Shown here piece by piece: positions 25,905 through 35,246 of a DNA stretch of 64,000 nt. Each line of letters opens with the position of its first letter. Positions within the stretch are counted from its first letter, which is position 1. The position numbers were made by a program, and so were the translations under genes. The notes under the pieces are model-generated. The model had not been told where the DNA came from and did no database searches. It was given only the letters and a program-made list of their open reading frames with translations. Source of the DNA: Psychrobacter sp. 72-O-c (GTDB taxonomy: Bacteria > Pseudomonadota > Gammaproteobacteria > Pseudomonadales > Moraxellaceae); NCBI RefSeq assembly GCF_904846605.1, contig NZ_CAJHBI010000009.1, positions 1 to 64,000 on the forward strand. Reading direction: 5' to 3'.

Positions 25905-25947
25905 CTAAGAAACCCCCGCTTCTAAAGCGGCGGGTAGTTCATATCAT
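25905..25947. repeat. Right-end hairpin of the TnpB element (possible omega-RNA 3' part)
   Basis: The stem CCCCCGCTT/AAGCGGCGGG with loop CTA lies 57 bp after the tnpB stop and is followed by TAGTTCATAT. Stem pairs differ from the two other copies but compensate, which supports a selected structure. In related elements this end supplies the omega-RNA scaffold, with the guide just beyond (here from about 25945). Confidence 0.65.
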
Positions 25948-26007
25948 TAGCTACCAACCATCTGCTTCTACCCAAGGCTCCCCACTCATTATTAAGCGAC
26001 ATGCTGT

Positions 26008-26799
26008 ATGAACTGTATTTTATTACCAGCGGCTAACTTTTCGCCAACTCATGCTCTAATTGATGCGCCTAGGCAAATTGAGCATATTAGTAAGGTGTTG
26101 GGCGCGCAAGTTGGTGAGACGTTAAAGATTGGCCAACTTGGTGGCAATCTTGGTACCGCTGTCATTGATGAGATGACGCCTGCTAAGATTCAGCTTTGCG
26201 ATGTACGGTTGACTATTGAACCGCCTCCTAAGTTAGATGTCACCGTAGTTTTGGCATTGCCGCGTCCAAAAGTTTTGCGGCGTTTAGTTATGGATATGAC
26301 TGCGATAGGTGTGCGCGATATCGTCCTGATCAATAGCTATCGTACCCAAAAAAGCTATTGGCAAAGTCCCTTATTAGCGCGTCTTGATGAGTTTGTACTA
26401 GAAGGGTTGCAACAAGGCGTCGATACCCTGGTTCCACGTATTACCCTACAAAAACGTTTTAAACCGTTTGTCGAAGATGAGCTGGCAAGTTTAATGACCA
26501 ATTGTGCCATCGTGGCGCACCCTTATAGTGAGCTGTCGTTAGGGCAGTATCTACAGCAACATGCTCAGCCTACAGTTTATACCTTGAACAGCGCTGCAAG
26601 TATTTCTAATCAAGAACATAAGCAATTACATATGAAATCAGCCTTGCCCAGTGTGGTCTGTATTGGCGCAGAAGGTGGTTGGATTGACTACGAGATTGAG
26701 TTGCTTGCGGCGCAAGGGTGCCAAGCGGTCAATATGGGCCGGCGAGTACTACGGACAGAGGCTGCCGTAAATGCGCTTCTTGGACAGTGGTTACTGTAA
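26008..26799 (+). CDS. rsmE: 16S rRNA (uracil(1498)-N3)-methyltransferase
   Basis: This 263-residue SPOUT-class methyltransferase has an N-terminal PUA-like RNA-binding part (residues 1-70, HISKVLGAQVGETLKIG). The catalytic knot follows: ALPRPKVLRRLVMDMTAIGVRDIVLINSYR, the deep-knot IGAEGGWIDYEIELL, and MGRRVLRTEAAVNALLGQW at the C-terminus. It methylates U1498 of 16S rRNA in the assembled 30S subunit. The length is slightly above the usual 245. It has its own start after the TnpB element; no strong Shine-Dalgarno is seen. Confidence 0.94.
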   Translation: MNCILLPAANFSPTHALIDAPRQIEHISKVLGAQVGETLKIGQLGGNLGTAVIDEMTPAKIQLCDVRLTIEPPPKLDVTVVLALPRPKVLRRLVMDMTAIGVRDIVLINSYRTQKSYWQSPLLARLDEFVLEGLQQGVDTLVPRITLQKRFKPFVEDELASLMTNCAIVAHPYSELSLGQYLQQHAQPTVYTLNSAASISNQEHKQLHMKSALPSVVCIGAEGGWIDYEIELLAAQGCQAVNMGRRVLRTEAAVNALLGQWLL

Positions 26800-26890
26800 A
26801 ATCTATGGCGAAATACTACTATTAAGTATCCTTTTAATGAGTGTTGTTGAGACAGCATAAGCATGCAAAGTACAGGGTAATATAAATGTA

Positions 26891-26910
26891 TTGATAACTA
26901 ATCTCATTTG
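26891..26910. promoter_or_regulatory. Possible Fur-box-like site upstream of the iron transporter
   Basis: TTGATAACTAATCTCATTTG resembles the Fur consensus in its left half (GATAA) and centre (AATC) but is weak on the right. It is considered mainly because it lies about 130 bp upstream of fbpA. Confidence 0.3.
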
Positions 26911-27035
26911 TATTAGTATGTCGCTTTCAGTTTTTACTATTTATTTATCAGCCTCTTTTCGGTTCTTTTTATCCTTTAGCTGTTGATTCTATAATTTTAC
27001 TTTACCGATTTATCGCACTATTTATGGAGAAAACC

Positions 27036-28184
27036 ATGTCGTTGAATGCGATTACAGCCCCTCTATCTTTTACCCGCCCTGTCAAAGTCACCTTATCTGT
27101 TGCTGTATTTAGCTTGATGTTGGGTTTGGTAGGTTGTAACAAAGCGGAAACGCCTGAGCAAAGTGCGGATGCCGATATGCCAGTAGAAACTACCGCGCCT
27201 GTCGCTGGACAAGACGCCACCACCGATGGCGTTGCGGCGACTAACAATGATCAAGTGGTTACCATTTATTCTTCACGCAATGAGCAGTTAATCAAGCCAT
27301 TATTAGATAAATATACTGAAGAAACGGGCGTGAAGGTTGAGCTGGTCACTGATAAAACCGGTCCACTCATGGCGCGTCTACAAGCTGAAGGTAAAAATAC
27401 GCCAGCGGATATGTTATTAACTGTAGATGCGGGTAACTTGTGGCAAGCGTCGCAGCAGGGCTTATTGCAACCAATCGCCTCTAGCGTGTTAGAGAGCAAC
27501 GTTCCTGCTAAATACCGTGATCCAAAAGGTCAATGGACAGGGCTGTCTCTACGTGCGCGTACTATCTTTTATGATCCGAGCAAAGTTGATGCCGCCGAGC
27601 TATCCACTTACGCAGATTTAGCAGATCCAAAATGGAAAGGTAAGCTATGTCTACGTACCTCGAAAAAGGTTTATAATCAATCACTCGTGGCCAGCATGAT
27701 GGAGCATTTAGGCGAGGAAAAAACCGAACAAGTCATTCGCGGCTGGGTCGATAACTTAGCCACTGATGTGTTTAGTGACGATACCAGTCTGTTAGAGGCT
27801 ATTGCCGCAGGCCAGTGTGAAGTGGGTATTGCCAATAGTTATTATTATGGTCGTCTGCTGGATGAACAGCCGAATTTCCCAGTAAAAATATTCTGGGCAA
27901 ACCAAGAGTCTACTGGTACGCATGTGAACATCTCTGGTGCCGGTGTGGTAACAGGCTCAGACAATCCCGATGGCGCGCTTAAGCTAATGGAATGGTTATC
28001 TGCTGATAAAGCACAAGGTATTTATGCCAGTTCTGATAAAGAATATCCGGTAAAAGCAGGTGTCGATGAGTCGGATATGCTCAGATCATGGGGCGAGTTC
28101 AAAAAAGACGACATTAATGTACAAAAATTCGGCTCATTACAGACCCAAGCGATTCAAATGATGGATAAAGCCGGATATAAATAA
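27036..28184 (+). CDS. fbpA: Ferric iron ABC transporter, substrate-binding lipoprotein
   Basis: This 382-residue protein starts with a basic/hydrophobic signal ending LVGC, a lipobox, so it is a lipid-anchored periplasmic binding protein. The mature domain belongs to the FbpA/FutA family of Fe(III)-binding proteins: VVTIYSSRNEQLIKPLL, DMLLTVDAGNLWQA, LSLRARTIFYDPSKV, and IANSYYYGRLL with the Tyr pair that binds iron. The start at 27036 is chosen because GGAGA lies six bases upstream; the ATG at 27024 overlaps that signal. fbpB and fbpC follow on the same strand. The family is normally Fur-repressed. Confidence 0.93.
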   Translation: MSLNAITAPLSFTRPVKVTLSVAVFSLMLGLVGCNKAETPEQSADADMPVETTAPVAGQDATTDGVAATNNDQVVTIYSSRNEQLIKPLLDKYTEETGVKVELVTDKTGPLMARLQAEGKNTPADMLLTVDAGNLWQASQQGLLQPIASSVLESNVPAKYRDPKGQWTGLSLRARTIFYDPSKVDAAELSTYADLADPKWKGKLCLRTSKKVYNQSLVASMMEHLGEEKTEQVIRGWVDNLATDVFSDDTSLLEAIAAGQCEVGIANSYYYGRLLDEQPNFPVKIFWANQESTGTHVNISGAGVVTGSDNPDGALKLMEWLSADKAQGIYASSDKEYPVKAGVDESDMLRSWGEFKKDDINVQKFGSLQTQAIQMMDKAGYK

Positions 28185-28253
28185 TGGCTGGTCAGTAAGT
28201 TTATAAGTTGTTATGGGTCATGGTCTTTATACGTCTGATATGGTAATAATTTT

Positions 28254-29945
28254 ATGATGACAATGCCAGGAGCGTCTGCTAGTAAAGACAACACTGTAAA
28301 TGACAATACTAACAAGGGTAGTGACAATAGCAGTCAGGCTGTCAGCCAAGACCACGCAGTCCGCAAACGTATTATCTCGAAATCAGTCTTAGGGCTGATT
28401 TCGTTGTTTATGTTGATACCGATTTTAGTGGTACTGCTATCGTGGACACAGCCAGTAGCCGATATCTGGACGCACATGCGTGAGTATGTGCTGCCGCAAG
28501 TCCTGAAGAATACCGCCATTTTATTATTAATGGTTATAACGATTTCAGGTAGTATCGGTACGGCGCTGGCATGGGTGACGAGCATGTATCGTTTTCCTGG
28601 GCAGCGATTTTTTTCTTGGGCGCTCATGTTGCCACTGGCGATACCGGCTTATGTTCTGGCATTCGTCACAATAGGAATTGTTGATTTTAGTGGGCCGTTA
28701 CAGACTGGTCTGCGCGATTTCGGTATTAGTACTGCCATACCTTCAGTACGCAATATCTGGGGCGCAGGTTTAGTCTTGTCGCTGGCATTTTACCCTTACG
28801 TTTACTTGCTGGCACGCCAAGCCTTTTTGTCACAAGGGCGACGTGCGATTGAAGCGGGTCAAATGCTGGGTCTGAGTCGCAGTAGTGTGTTTTTTCGTTT
28901 GGCATTACCGCAAGCACTCCCTTGGGTGGTTGGTGGTTTGTTACTGGCCAGCATGGAGACCCTTGCTGATTTTGGTGCGGTGTCCGTATTTAATGTGGAT
29001 ACCTTTACGACTGCTATTTATAAGGCCTGGTTTGGATTTTTCAGTTTAACGACCGCTGCTCAATTAGCCGCTCTGTTAATTGGGGTCATATTTATCGTTG
29101 TGCTTTTCGAGCAATATTGGCAAGCAAGACGCGGCAATACCGTAACCCAAGGCAGTAACCGCCGTTTTGATGCCAGCCCTCCGGCCAAAATTGCGATGAC
29201 CTTGTTGTGTACGGTAGTGTTTTTAATTGCCTTTTTAGTACCCTTCTTACAGCTGGTCTATTGGACAGCGATGAATTTTCGCCAAGATTTTGATCAGCGC
29301 TATCTTGATTTTGTTACTAATAGCCTAATAATTGCTAGTATGACCACGCTTTTCATTGCATTCTTAGCTATCATCATTGCGTGGGTTAAGCGTCAATATC
29401 CGGATAAAACCACTAAATTGCTGACAACTTTAGCCAATTTAGGGTATGTGGTACCGGGTACGGTGTTGGCGGTTGGGGTATTTATACCTATTGCTTGGGT
29501 TGATAATCAACTGATTGCTTTTGGTGTTACCTCCCATCAAGTGCTATCAGGTAGTGTTGTCGTGATGCTGCTGGCATTATCGACGCGCTTTATGACCGTC
29601 AGTTTTCAACCAGTAGACCGTCAATTGCAGCGGTTAACAGTTAATCAAGAAGCCGCCGCTGAATTGCTCAGTGACAGTCCGATACAACGCTGGCGGCAAG
29701 TGGTACTGCCTGTGCTCAGCCCAGGGGTACTAACTGCCTTACTAATGGGTTTTGTTGAGGTTATGAAAGAGATGCCCATTACTTTAATGACGCGGCGGCA
29801 GGGTTGGGATACGCTAGCAGTGCGGGTATTTGAGATGACCAGTGAAGGGATGTGGGGACGCGCCGCATTGCCTAGCTTATTGATAGTGTTGGTTGGGCTT
29901 CTTCCCGTTTGGATATTGCTGCGTCAAAGTGACAAAACGGGTTAG
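28254..29945 (+). CDS. fbpB: Ferric iron ABC transporter, permease
   Basis: This is a 563-residue inner-membrane permease made of two fused halves, each with about six helices and an EAA-type cytoplasmic loop. The loops are EAGQMLGLSRSSVFFRLALPQALPW at about residue 200 and EAAAELLSDSPIQRWRQVVLPVLSPG at about 470. This two-domain form is typical of FbpB/FutB. It carries Fe(III) delivered by FbpA into the cytoplasm. The first 40 residues are a polar Asn/Asp/Ser-rich extension before the first helix. It lies 69 bp downstream of fbpA. Confidence 0.93.
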   Translation: MMTMPGASASKDNTVNDNTNKGSDNSSQAVSQDHAVRKRIISKSVLGLISLFMLIPILVVLLSWTQPVADIWTHMREYVLPQVLKNTAILLLMVITISGSIGTALAWVTSMYRFPGQRFFSWALMLPLAIPAYVLAFVTIGIVDFSGPLQTGLRDFGISTAIPSVRNIWGAGLVLSLAFYPYVYLLARQAFLSQGRRAIEAGQMLGLSRSSVFFRLALPQALPWVVGGLLLASMETLADFGAVSVFNVDTFTTAIYKAWFGFFSLTTAAQLAALLIGVIFIVVLFEQYWQARRGNTVTQGSNRRFDASPPAKIAMTLLCTVVFLIAFLVPFLQLVYWTAMNFRQDFDQRYLDFVTNSLIIASMTTLFIAFLAIIIAWVKRQYPDKTTKLLTTLANLGYVVPGTVLAVGVFIPIAWVDNQLIAFGVTSHQVLSGSVVVMLLALSTRFMTVSFQPVDRQLQRLTVNQEAAAELLSDSPIQRWRQVVLPVLSPGVLTALLMGFVEVMKEMPITLMTRRQGWDTLAVRVFEMTSEGMWGRAALPSLLIVLVGLLPVWILLRQSDKTG

Positions 29946-30069
29946 ATTTCCCTGTCACAAAATAATAAAAGACTGAATAAGTTATTATTTTAGGTTATAA
30001 ATACAACCCTTTATTGCACTGCTTTATTTTTACCGCTTCACTCATTCATCGCTTTTTATTTATCGCCTA

Positions 30070-31434
30070 ATGGTGCCGTCTATGTATACTAACTTGATTA
30101 ATGACTCGACAGACCAATCAGACCCAAGGTTAGCCAAAACTAAGGCGCGATCTGCTAATTCCGAAAAAATTTCAGCGCCTACAAAGCTACAAGCTAGAAA
30201 GCTTGAATCTAAAAACAAGCATGCAGATAATAATCAGAGTTCTAGTCAAAATAACGGCGATAGTTATCCTAATGAAACGAGTCTTGATAAAGCAGGCATC
30301 CCTGATAAGCCCTATTTTAGCGTGCAGAATTTAGTCGTTGGTTATGACGATATCACGGTGGTAAATGGGCTGTCGCTGACCTTACAACAAGGTGAAATTG
30401 GTTGCTTTTTGGGCTTCAGCGGCTGTGGAAAGACCACAGCATTGCGCGCAATTGCAGGTCTAGAGCCAACGCGCCTTGGAACGACTAGCTTAAATAATCA
30501 GTGTTTAACTGAGCAGACGGCGCGTACTTCATTTGCGGTGGCACCCGCCAAGCGCGGAATGGGCATGGTGTTCCAAGATTATGCGCTGTTTGGGCATCTA
30601 AGCGTTGCCAAAAATATTGCCTTTGGTCTTAATAAATGGTCAGCCGCTGACAAGAAAGCACGGGTTGCTGAGATGCTTGCTCTCGTTGAGCTGTCTGAGC
30701 ATGCGGATAAGCGCCCAACTGAGCTCTCAGGTGGTCAGCAGCAGAGGGTGGCTTTAGCACGAGCATTAGCACCGAAACCTAAATTACTGTTACTTGATGA
30801 GCCATTTTCTAATCTAGATGTATTACTGCGTGAGTCGCTAGCGATGAGCGTTCGCGATATTCTTAAACGTACTAACACTACTGCAATTTTAGTCACTCAT
30901 GACCAAAACGAGGCCTTTGCATTGGCGGATAAAGTGGGGGTCATGCACCAAGGTAAGCTGGTACAGTGGGCGACTCCAACTGAGCTATATCATGAGCCAG
31001 TCAGTCCGTTTGTTGCTGAGTTCGTAGGCGAAGGCGCGATGATAGATGGCATCATTAAGGAAGGTCATGTTGAAACCGCGCTTGGCGATATTTACCGGCG
31101 GATGGAAGTATATGATGAAGCGGGGCGGCCACAGTACTGCGAGTATGACTACCCTAATGGTACGTTAATTAAGGTGTTGGTACGCCCTGACGATGTCATT
31201 CATGATGATGATAGTAAACAAACAGCACTAGTGGTTGGACGCGTATTCCGCGGGGCAAACTACCTATATCGCTTGCAATTAGATGACGGACAAACGGTAT
31301 TGGCTTTGGTTTCCAGCCATCATAACCATGATATTGGCACACGTATTGGTATTTTACCGATGCTCAAGCATGTGGTAGTCTTCGATGAAAAGAATATTAA
31401 CGCCACCACTTGGTCAGAATATGATATGTCATAA
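30070..31434 (+). CDS. fbpC: Ferric iron ABC transporter, ATP-binding protein
   Basis: This 454-residue ATPase powers the FbpB permease. An unusual polar extension (residues 1-78) precedes the ABC domain: Walker A GFSGCGKTTA, Q-loop at FQDYALFGHLS, signature LSGGQQQRVALARAL, Walker B LLLLDEPFSNLD and switch His in LVTHDQNEA. A C-terminal TOBE-type regulatory domain (about 320-445: IKVLVRPDDVIHDD, VVGRVFRGANYLYRL) ends the protein. The usual FbpC length is about 350, so the N-terminal extension adds most of the excess. An alternative ATG at 30082 cannot be excluded. The gap to fbpB is 124 bp, large enough for a separate promoter. Confidence 0.93.
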   Translation: MVPSMYTNLINDSTDQSDPRLAKTKARSANSEKISAPTKLQARKLESKNKHADNNQSSSQNNGDSYPNETSLDKAGIPDKPYFSVQNLVVGYDDITVVNGLSLTLQQGEIGCFLGFSGCGKTTALRAIAGLEPTRLGTTSLNNQCLTEQTARTSFAVAPAKRGMGMVFQDYALFGHLSVAKNIAFGLNKWSAADKKARVAEMLALVELSEHADKRPTELSGGQQQRVALARALAPKPKLLLLDEPFSNLDVLLRESLAMSVRDILKRTNTTAILVTHDQNEAFALADKVGVMHQGKLVQWATPTELYHEPVSPFVAEFVGEGAMIDGIIKEGHVETALGDIYRRMEVYDEAGRPQYCEYDYPNGTLIKVLVRPDDVIHDDDSKQTALVVGRVFRGANYLYRLQLDDGQTVLALVSSHHNHDIGTRIGILPMLKHVVVFDEKNINATTWSEYDMS

Positions 31435-31506
31435 GGTATGGTTAAGCTTATATAAGTGCTGATTGGTATTTAACAGTCATCAAAGTTTAGGAAAAATCAA
31501 TTATGC

Positions 31507-32454
31507 CTAACGAGTGGCCAAAATGTGCAAATAACGTCCTAACCATTTATAGGGCTCTTGCTGTGAGTAGCGCAGCTCCATCCGTATCACTGCTTCGGGA
31601 TCAGTATTGCCGCCGCGTTTTAACGGCGTATAATCATGAAACACGCGCAGACCACTTGTGAGCACAATATTATAATGGTGGTGCTGTAGCCATGACTCTA
31701 CTTGCTGCTTGGCAACGGGATGATTCGGAGTCAAGCTGATTTTATTGTCCGATTGATACTCTGTATTATCGAGTAGGTTAAAATTACCCATAATCAGGTT
31801 ACGATACTCATAGCTTACCGGATTATAAAAGCATAACGACAGCGCGCCATTATCGGTAAGTTGCCGATCAAAAAAGTCCATGATTGCTGCCGGTTCTGCC
31901 AGCCACTCAAGTAGCGCATGACACAAGATTAAATCAAACTTGGTAGATTTATCAGAATTAGTTTTATCAACACTACTGTTTTCAGGATTTAATTTCTCTT
32001 CAAGCTGTTGATATGGACAGACGTGCCATGTCATCTCCCCGAAAGCTCTCGTATTAAAAGTATCAATATTTGCAGCCGCCTTTTGTTTTTCAAAATTAGC
32101 TTTGGCCTTAGCAAGCATATTTTCTGAAATATCATTGACCACAACCTGATGACCTTGCGCAGCAAGATCAATGGCTATTTGCGCAAGCCCAGCCCCAACA
32201 TCTAAAATACGTAGCGGACGCCCAAAATATTTAGACATCTGCTGCGTATATTCAAAGATATCACGTCGCAACACGGCCAATCGTATCTCGCCTTTTAAAC
32301 CCCCATAAACCTTTTTTTCAAAATGATCAGCAATGGTATCAAAACTACGATCAGTACGTTCGCCTACTGGCTCTACCAAGTCTGGCGCTTGACTGTTGTG
32401 GTCGGTCAAAGCAGCAGTGACTTGGTTGTGATTGTCTTTATTATCAGTTTGCAT
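31507..32454 (-). CDS. cmoM: SAM-dependent methyltransferase, CmoM-like
   Basis: This 315-residue class I methyltransferase begins with a polar extension of about 30 residues, then DRSFDTIADHFEKKVYGGLKG, the characteristic CmoM/SmtA start. Next come motif I ILDVGAGLAQIAIDLA, motif II VVVNDISENML and FDLILCHALLEWL. CmoM methylates 5-carboxymethoxyuridine at the wobble position of tRNA. The family is usually about 260 residues; a Ser/Lys/Asp-rich insert before FDLILCH (about 158-172) and the extension explain the difference. It is convergent with fbpC. Confidence 0.85.
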   Translation of the reverse strand: MQTDNKDNHNQVTAALTDHNSQAPDLVEPVGERTDRSFDTIADHFEKKVYGGLKGEIRLAVLRRDIFEYTQQMSKYFGRPLRILDVGAGLAQIAIDLAAQGHQVVVNDISENMLAKAKANFEKQKAAANIDTFNTRAFGEMTWHVCPYQQLEEKLNPENSSVDKTNSDKSTKFDLILCHALLEWLAEPAAIMDFFDRQLTDNGALSLCFYNPVSYEYRNLIMGNFNLLDNTEYQSDNKISLTPNHPVAKQQVESWLQHHHYNIVLTSGLRVFHDYTPLKRGGNTDPEAVIRMELRYSQQEPYKWLGRYLHILATR

Positions 32455-32521
32455 AGGTATTTACGCTGTCTTTATTATAATTGCTATGTTAAGTGAGATT
32501 ATTTAAGCAACACGGCCTAAA

Positions 32522-32803
32522 CTAACGCTTACGCCGTCGGTTGATGACCCATTTAAATATAAGCTTAGATAAAGTGATTATCACAAATACCACCGCAACG
32601 AACACCCAAATACCAGACCCTTGCAAGTTGGCTTGATAGGCAGAGGCGAGATAAGCTGATAATCCCATAGCCACCAGTAGCGAACCCCAACGCACAAACG
32701 GTAAGGCGCTATTATTATGATTAGGAAAACTGACGGCATAATCGCTAGAAAAACTGTATAACACCATCGCCAAAATCCAAACGATAGCAAAAATGATATC
32801 CAT
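32522..32803 (-). CDS. Small membrane protein of unknown function
   Basis: This is a 93-residue protein with three hydrophobic segments (about residues 2-20, 36-52 and 62-82) and a strongly basic C-terminus (KWVINRRRKR). That arrangement suggests an inner-membrane protein with the tail in the cytoplasm. I do not recognise a family. It lies 67 bp upstream of the CmoM-like gene on the same strand and may share its transcript. Confidence 0.6.
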   Translation of the reverse strand: MDIIFAIVWILAMVLYSFSSDYAVSFPNHNNSALPFVRWGSLLVAMGLSAYLASAYQANLQGSGIWVFVAVVFVIITLSKLIFKWVINRRRKR

Positions 32804-33170
32804 AATAAGTAAGGCCTATATATAAGTGGCGATGTTTTGAGGTGCTAGATCACTATTGTTAAAACGAAACTGTCACTAGTGTAGCGGGTAGGAATATTTT
32901 GTCTACAATAACAGAAAATTTCGTGAGGTAAGTGGCTCATAGAATCAATAAATTAATCATGATTATGAGTTATTAAAAGTGTGGTTAAGACATAGGTACT
33001 CGATGGTCGTGCTGTGCATATATTTTGCGATGACTTCTGCTAGCACACTTCTTAGTAGCTTTTCATAACATTTTAAGGTATAAACAGTAAGATGCAAGAC
33101 ACAAAGTTTGCTTTTGTCGACTACCAAGGACGTAGAAACTCTCTTTTAATTACTGCTAAGGATAGCGAAA
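32804..33170. other. Intergenic region with a possible short upstream ORF
   Basis: A 30-codon frame runs from ATG 33092 to TAA 33184, beginning MQDTKFAFVDYQGRRNSLL. Its stop overlaps the first 14 bases of the lipase-like gene at 33171, as in translational coupling. Its own Shine-Dalgarno (AAGG) is too distant to be convincing. Nothing else is recognised. Confidence 0.35.
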
Positions 33171-34877
33171 ATGAAAATAATTAAAACGACTGTCAGACCC
33201 GATTTCAATACCCATCCACCATCCTATACTAGCAAAATAAATACGCCAACAATGACGCGTTGTCTATTATCATTTGCGGTAGCGAGTGCGTTACTACTTG
33301 CTGGTTGTGGTGACGATGATAATGACAACACTACAAACGTTACCTATGCTACGACCGTTGAGCCTATAAATTCATTTACTGCCAATGATATAAATAACAT
33401 AATTAGTGCTGGAGTAGCTGCACCTGAAGCTAAATGTGATATCAAGATAGAAAAAGTTAACTATCCGACTGTAGGGGCTGCTGGCGAGCGTACTAATGCC
33501 ACTGCTGCAGTAATGCTACCCAGTGGTAATAGTGCTGACTGCAAAGGCGATCGACCTATATTGCTCTACGCTCATGGTACCACTACTGATAAGAACTATG
33601 ACTTTAGTCAAGTAGGCAAGCCTCAAAATCCAGCAGCTAATGAGGCCACATTAATAGCAGCGAACTTTGCCGCACAAGGCTATATCGTTGTCGCACCCAA
33701 CTACGCCGGCTATGATGAATCTGATCTTGACTATCATCCTTACCTCGTGGCTGATCAGCAATCCACTGATATGGTCGACGCTTTAAATAGCGCGCGTGCC
33801 ATCATCGAAGAGCAAAAGCTTGTCAATGATACAAGTTATATTAATATTGAGGACTCAGGCGAATTGTTCATCAGCGGTTACTCACAAGGTGGGCATGTGG
33901 TTATGGCGACTGCGCGCTTGCTCCAGCAACAAGGTAAGCATGTCACTGCGATTGCACCATCGTCAGGACCTTATGCGTTAGCGGCGTTTGGTGATTACAT
34001 ATTTGAAGGTAACGTCAATATTGGGGCGACCAGATTTGCACCGTTACTAGCGATTGGTTTGGACAAAAAGTATAAAAACGTATACGGAAGTAGCTCAGAA
34101 ATATTTACGACAGAGTATGCAAATACTAAACTACCAAGTTTGCAAAGTTTTGGTGAGCTAGTGGATGCGAATAAACTACCTGATAATGCGCTGTTTCAAG
34201 CAAAACCTACAAGTAACCCTGTAATTGATCAACTACCAAATAGTGAATTGCCTTTCGCATTCTTAGGATTTGCAGCTGAAAAATATCTGATAAAAACTGA
34301 TTTTCGAGCAGCTTACTTAGCAGATGCCATAAAACACCCTGATGATTTAATAGCTAAAACGGGTGCGTTTCCTGCTACTAGTCCACAAAACAACCTACGT
34401 AAAGCCTTAAAAGACAATGATCTGCGTGGTTATGTACCCAAAATGCCAACGCTCTTATGTGGTGGTAATCAAGATCCAACGGTATATTACGATCTGAATA
34501 CTGGTTCGATGACAGCCATATTGCAGCAAGCAAGTGCAGCTCCCGAAGCTAACCTTAACATTACTGTATTAGATGTTGATGTGAGGGATAATCGAGGTGC
34601 AGTGACTGCGATTGGTAGTGCTATGAGCAACCCATGGATGTCAACGCCAACAGTTGATAATGTTCAAAACAGGTTTGCTGTTACATTGACAGCAGTTCAG
34701 AATAAAGCCATTGCAGAGGCTCAAGCCGCAGGTGCAAATACTCAAGCACAATTTGAAGCTGCTGCTGGCGCTGCAGTATTGGGCAGCTACCATGGTGGTC
34801 TAGTCAGTACTGCTTGTACGCAAGCTACTCGTGAGTTTTTTGATCAGAACTTTATTAATGTATCTAAAATATCTTGA
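33171..34877 (+). CDS. Secreted alpha/beta-hydrolase (lipase-like) lipoprotein
   Basis: This 568-residue protein has a basic N-terminus, then a hydrophobic signal ending LLAGC, a lipobox at about residue 46. An Asp/Asn-rich linker (GDDDNDNTTN) follows, then an alpha/beta-hydrolase domain. Visible are LLYAHGTTTD (oxyanion His-Gly), YIVVAPNYAGYDESDL and the nucleophile elbow GYSQGGHV (Ser at about 226). The late His is probably in SYHGGLVS. The layout matches secretory lipases and related esterases. Several Cys could form disulfides. AAGGA precedes the ATG at 33171; a later ATG at 33252 would shorten the N-terminus but lacks a Shine-Dalgarno. A terminator follows at 34937. Confidence 0.82.
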   Translation: MKIIKTTVRPDFNTHPPSYTSKINTPTMTRCLLSFAVASALLLAGCGDDDNDNTTNVTYATTVEPINSFTANDINNIISAGVAAPEAKCDIKIEKVNYPTVGAAGERTNATAAVMLPSGNSADCKGDRPILLYAHGTTTDKNYDFSQVGKPQNPAANEATLIAANFAAQGYIVVAPNYAGYDESDLDYHPYLVADQQSTDMVDALNSARAIIEEQKLVNDTSYINIEDSGELFISGYSQGGHVVMATARLLQQQGKHVTAIAPSSGPYALAAFGDYIFEGNVNIGATRFAPLLAIGLDKKYKNVYGSSSEIFTTEYANTKLPSLQSFGELVDANKLPDNALFQAKPTSNPVIDQLPNSELPFAFLGFAAEKYLIKTDFRAAYLADAIKHPDDLIAKTGAFPATSPQNNLRKALKDNDLRGYVPKMPTLLCGGNQDPTVYYDLNTGSMTAILQQASAAPEANLNITVLDVDVRDNRGAVTAIGSAMSNPWMSTPTVDNVQNRFAVTLTAVQNKAIAEAQAAGANTQAQFEAAAGAAVLGSYHGGLVSTACTQATREFFDQNFINVSKIS

Positions 34878-34936
34878 AGTAATTAGATTTTAAGGTAGCT
34901 AGTTATTAATAATCTAGAGTTAAATTTATAACGAAT

Positions 34937-34968
34937 AAAAACTGTATCCGTAAGGGTGCAGTTTTTTA
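34937..34968 (+). terminator. Rho-independent terminator after the lipase-like gene
   Basis: The stem AAAACTG..CC/GG..CAGTTTT with an intervening loop ends in six T, 60 bp after the stop codon. Confidence 0.75.
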
Positions 34969-35042
34969 TGGGTTAAACCTTTTACCTAGATCAAAGCAAT
35001 CTTAAGTTATAGCAGCTTAAAATCATAGAAGGTTTAAATTAA

Positions 35043-35246
35043 GGGAAAAGTACGCAATCAATCACTACTGCTTTATTGGTACTCACTTTTATCAATGCAT
35101 CTATCACCCAAGCACAAGCCCGTAATACGCCTTGTTCAGGCAAAATTGGCGGGGTAGACCATTGTTCAAAAGACGGTAAGTTTGTCTGTAAAAATGGCAA
35201 AACAGTCAATCCAAAAAATATGTCGTTGATATTATTTGAACAGTAG
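35043..35246 (+). pseudogene. Small exported protein gene lacking a start codon
   Basis: The frame 35043-35246 encodes 67 residues with a clear signal peptide (TTALLVLTFINASITQAQA) and a small Cys-containing mature part (RNTPCSGKIGGVDHCS, FVCKNGKT). Small secreted proteins with four Cys of this pattern are common in Acinetobacter and Psychrobacter. The codon expected to be ATG before AAA AGT ACG is GGG at 35043-35045, and the codon before that is TAA, so no in-frame ATG, GTG or TTG lies upstream. The C-terminus (NMSLILFEQ) also looks unlike the usual basic ending, so it may be frameshifted. Start loss is the simplest reading. Confidence 0.6.

Larger units (their letters stand above)
24576..25947 (+). 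mobile_element. IS200/IS605-type element encoding only TnpB
   Basis: A tnpB gene lies between two related subterminal hairpins (24576-24628 and 25905-25947), the layout of IS605/IS1341-type elements. No Y1 transposase (TnpA) gene is present, so movement would need TnpA in trans. The exact ends and any target tetranucleotide cannot be fixed from one copy. The element sits in the short gap between waaA and rsmE, disrupting neither. Confidence 0.75.

Noticed and set aside
22692..25947. CRISPR array
   Set aside because: Only three related hairpins at irregular distances, without spacers of equal length; they fit IS ends better.
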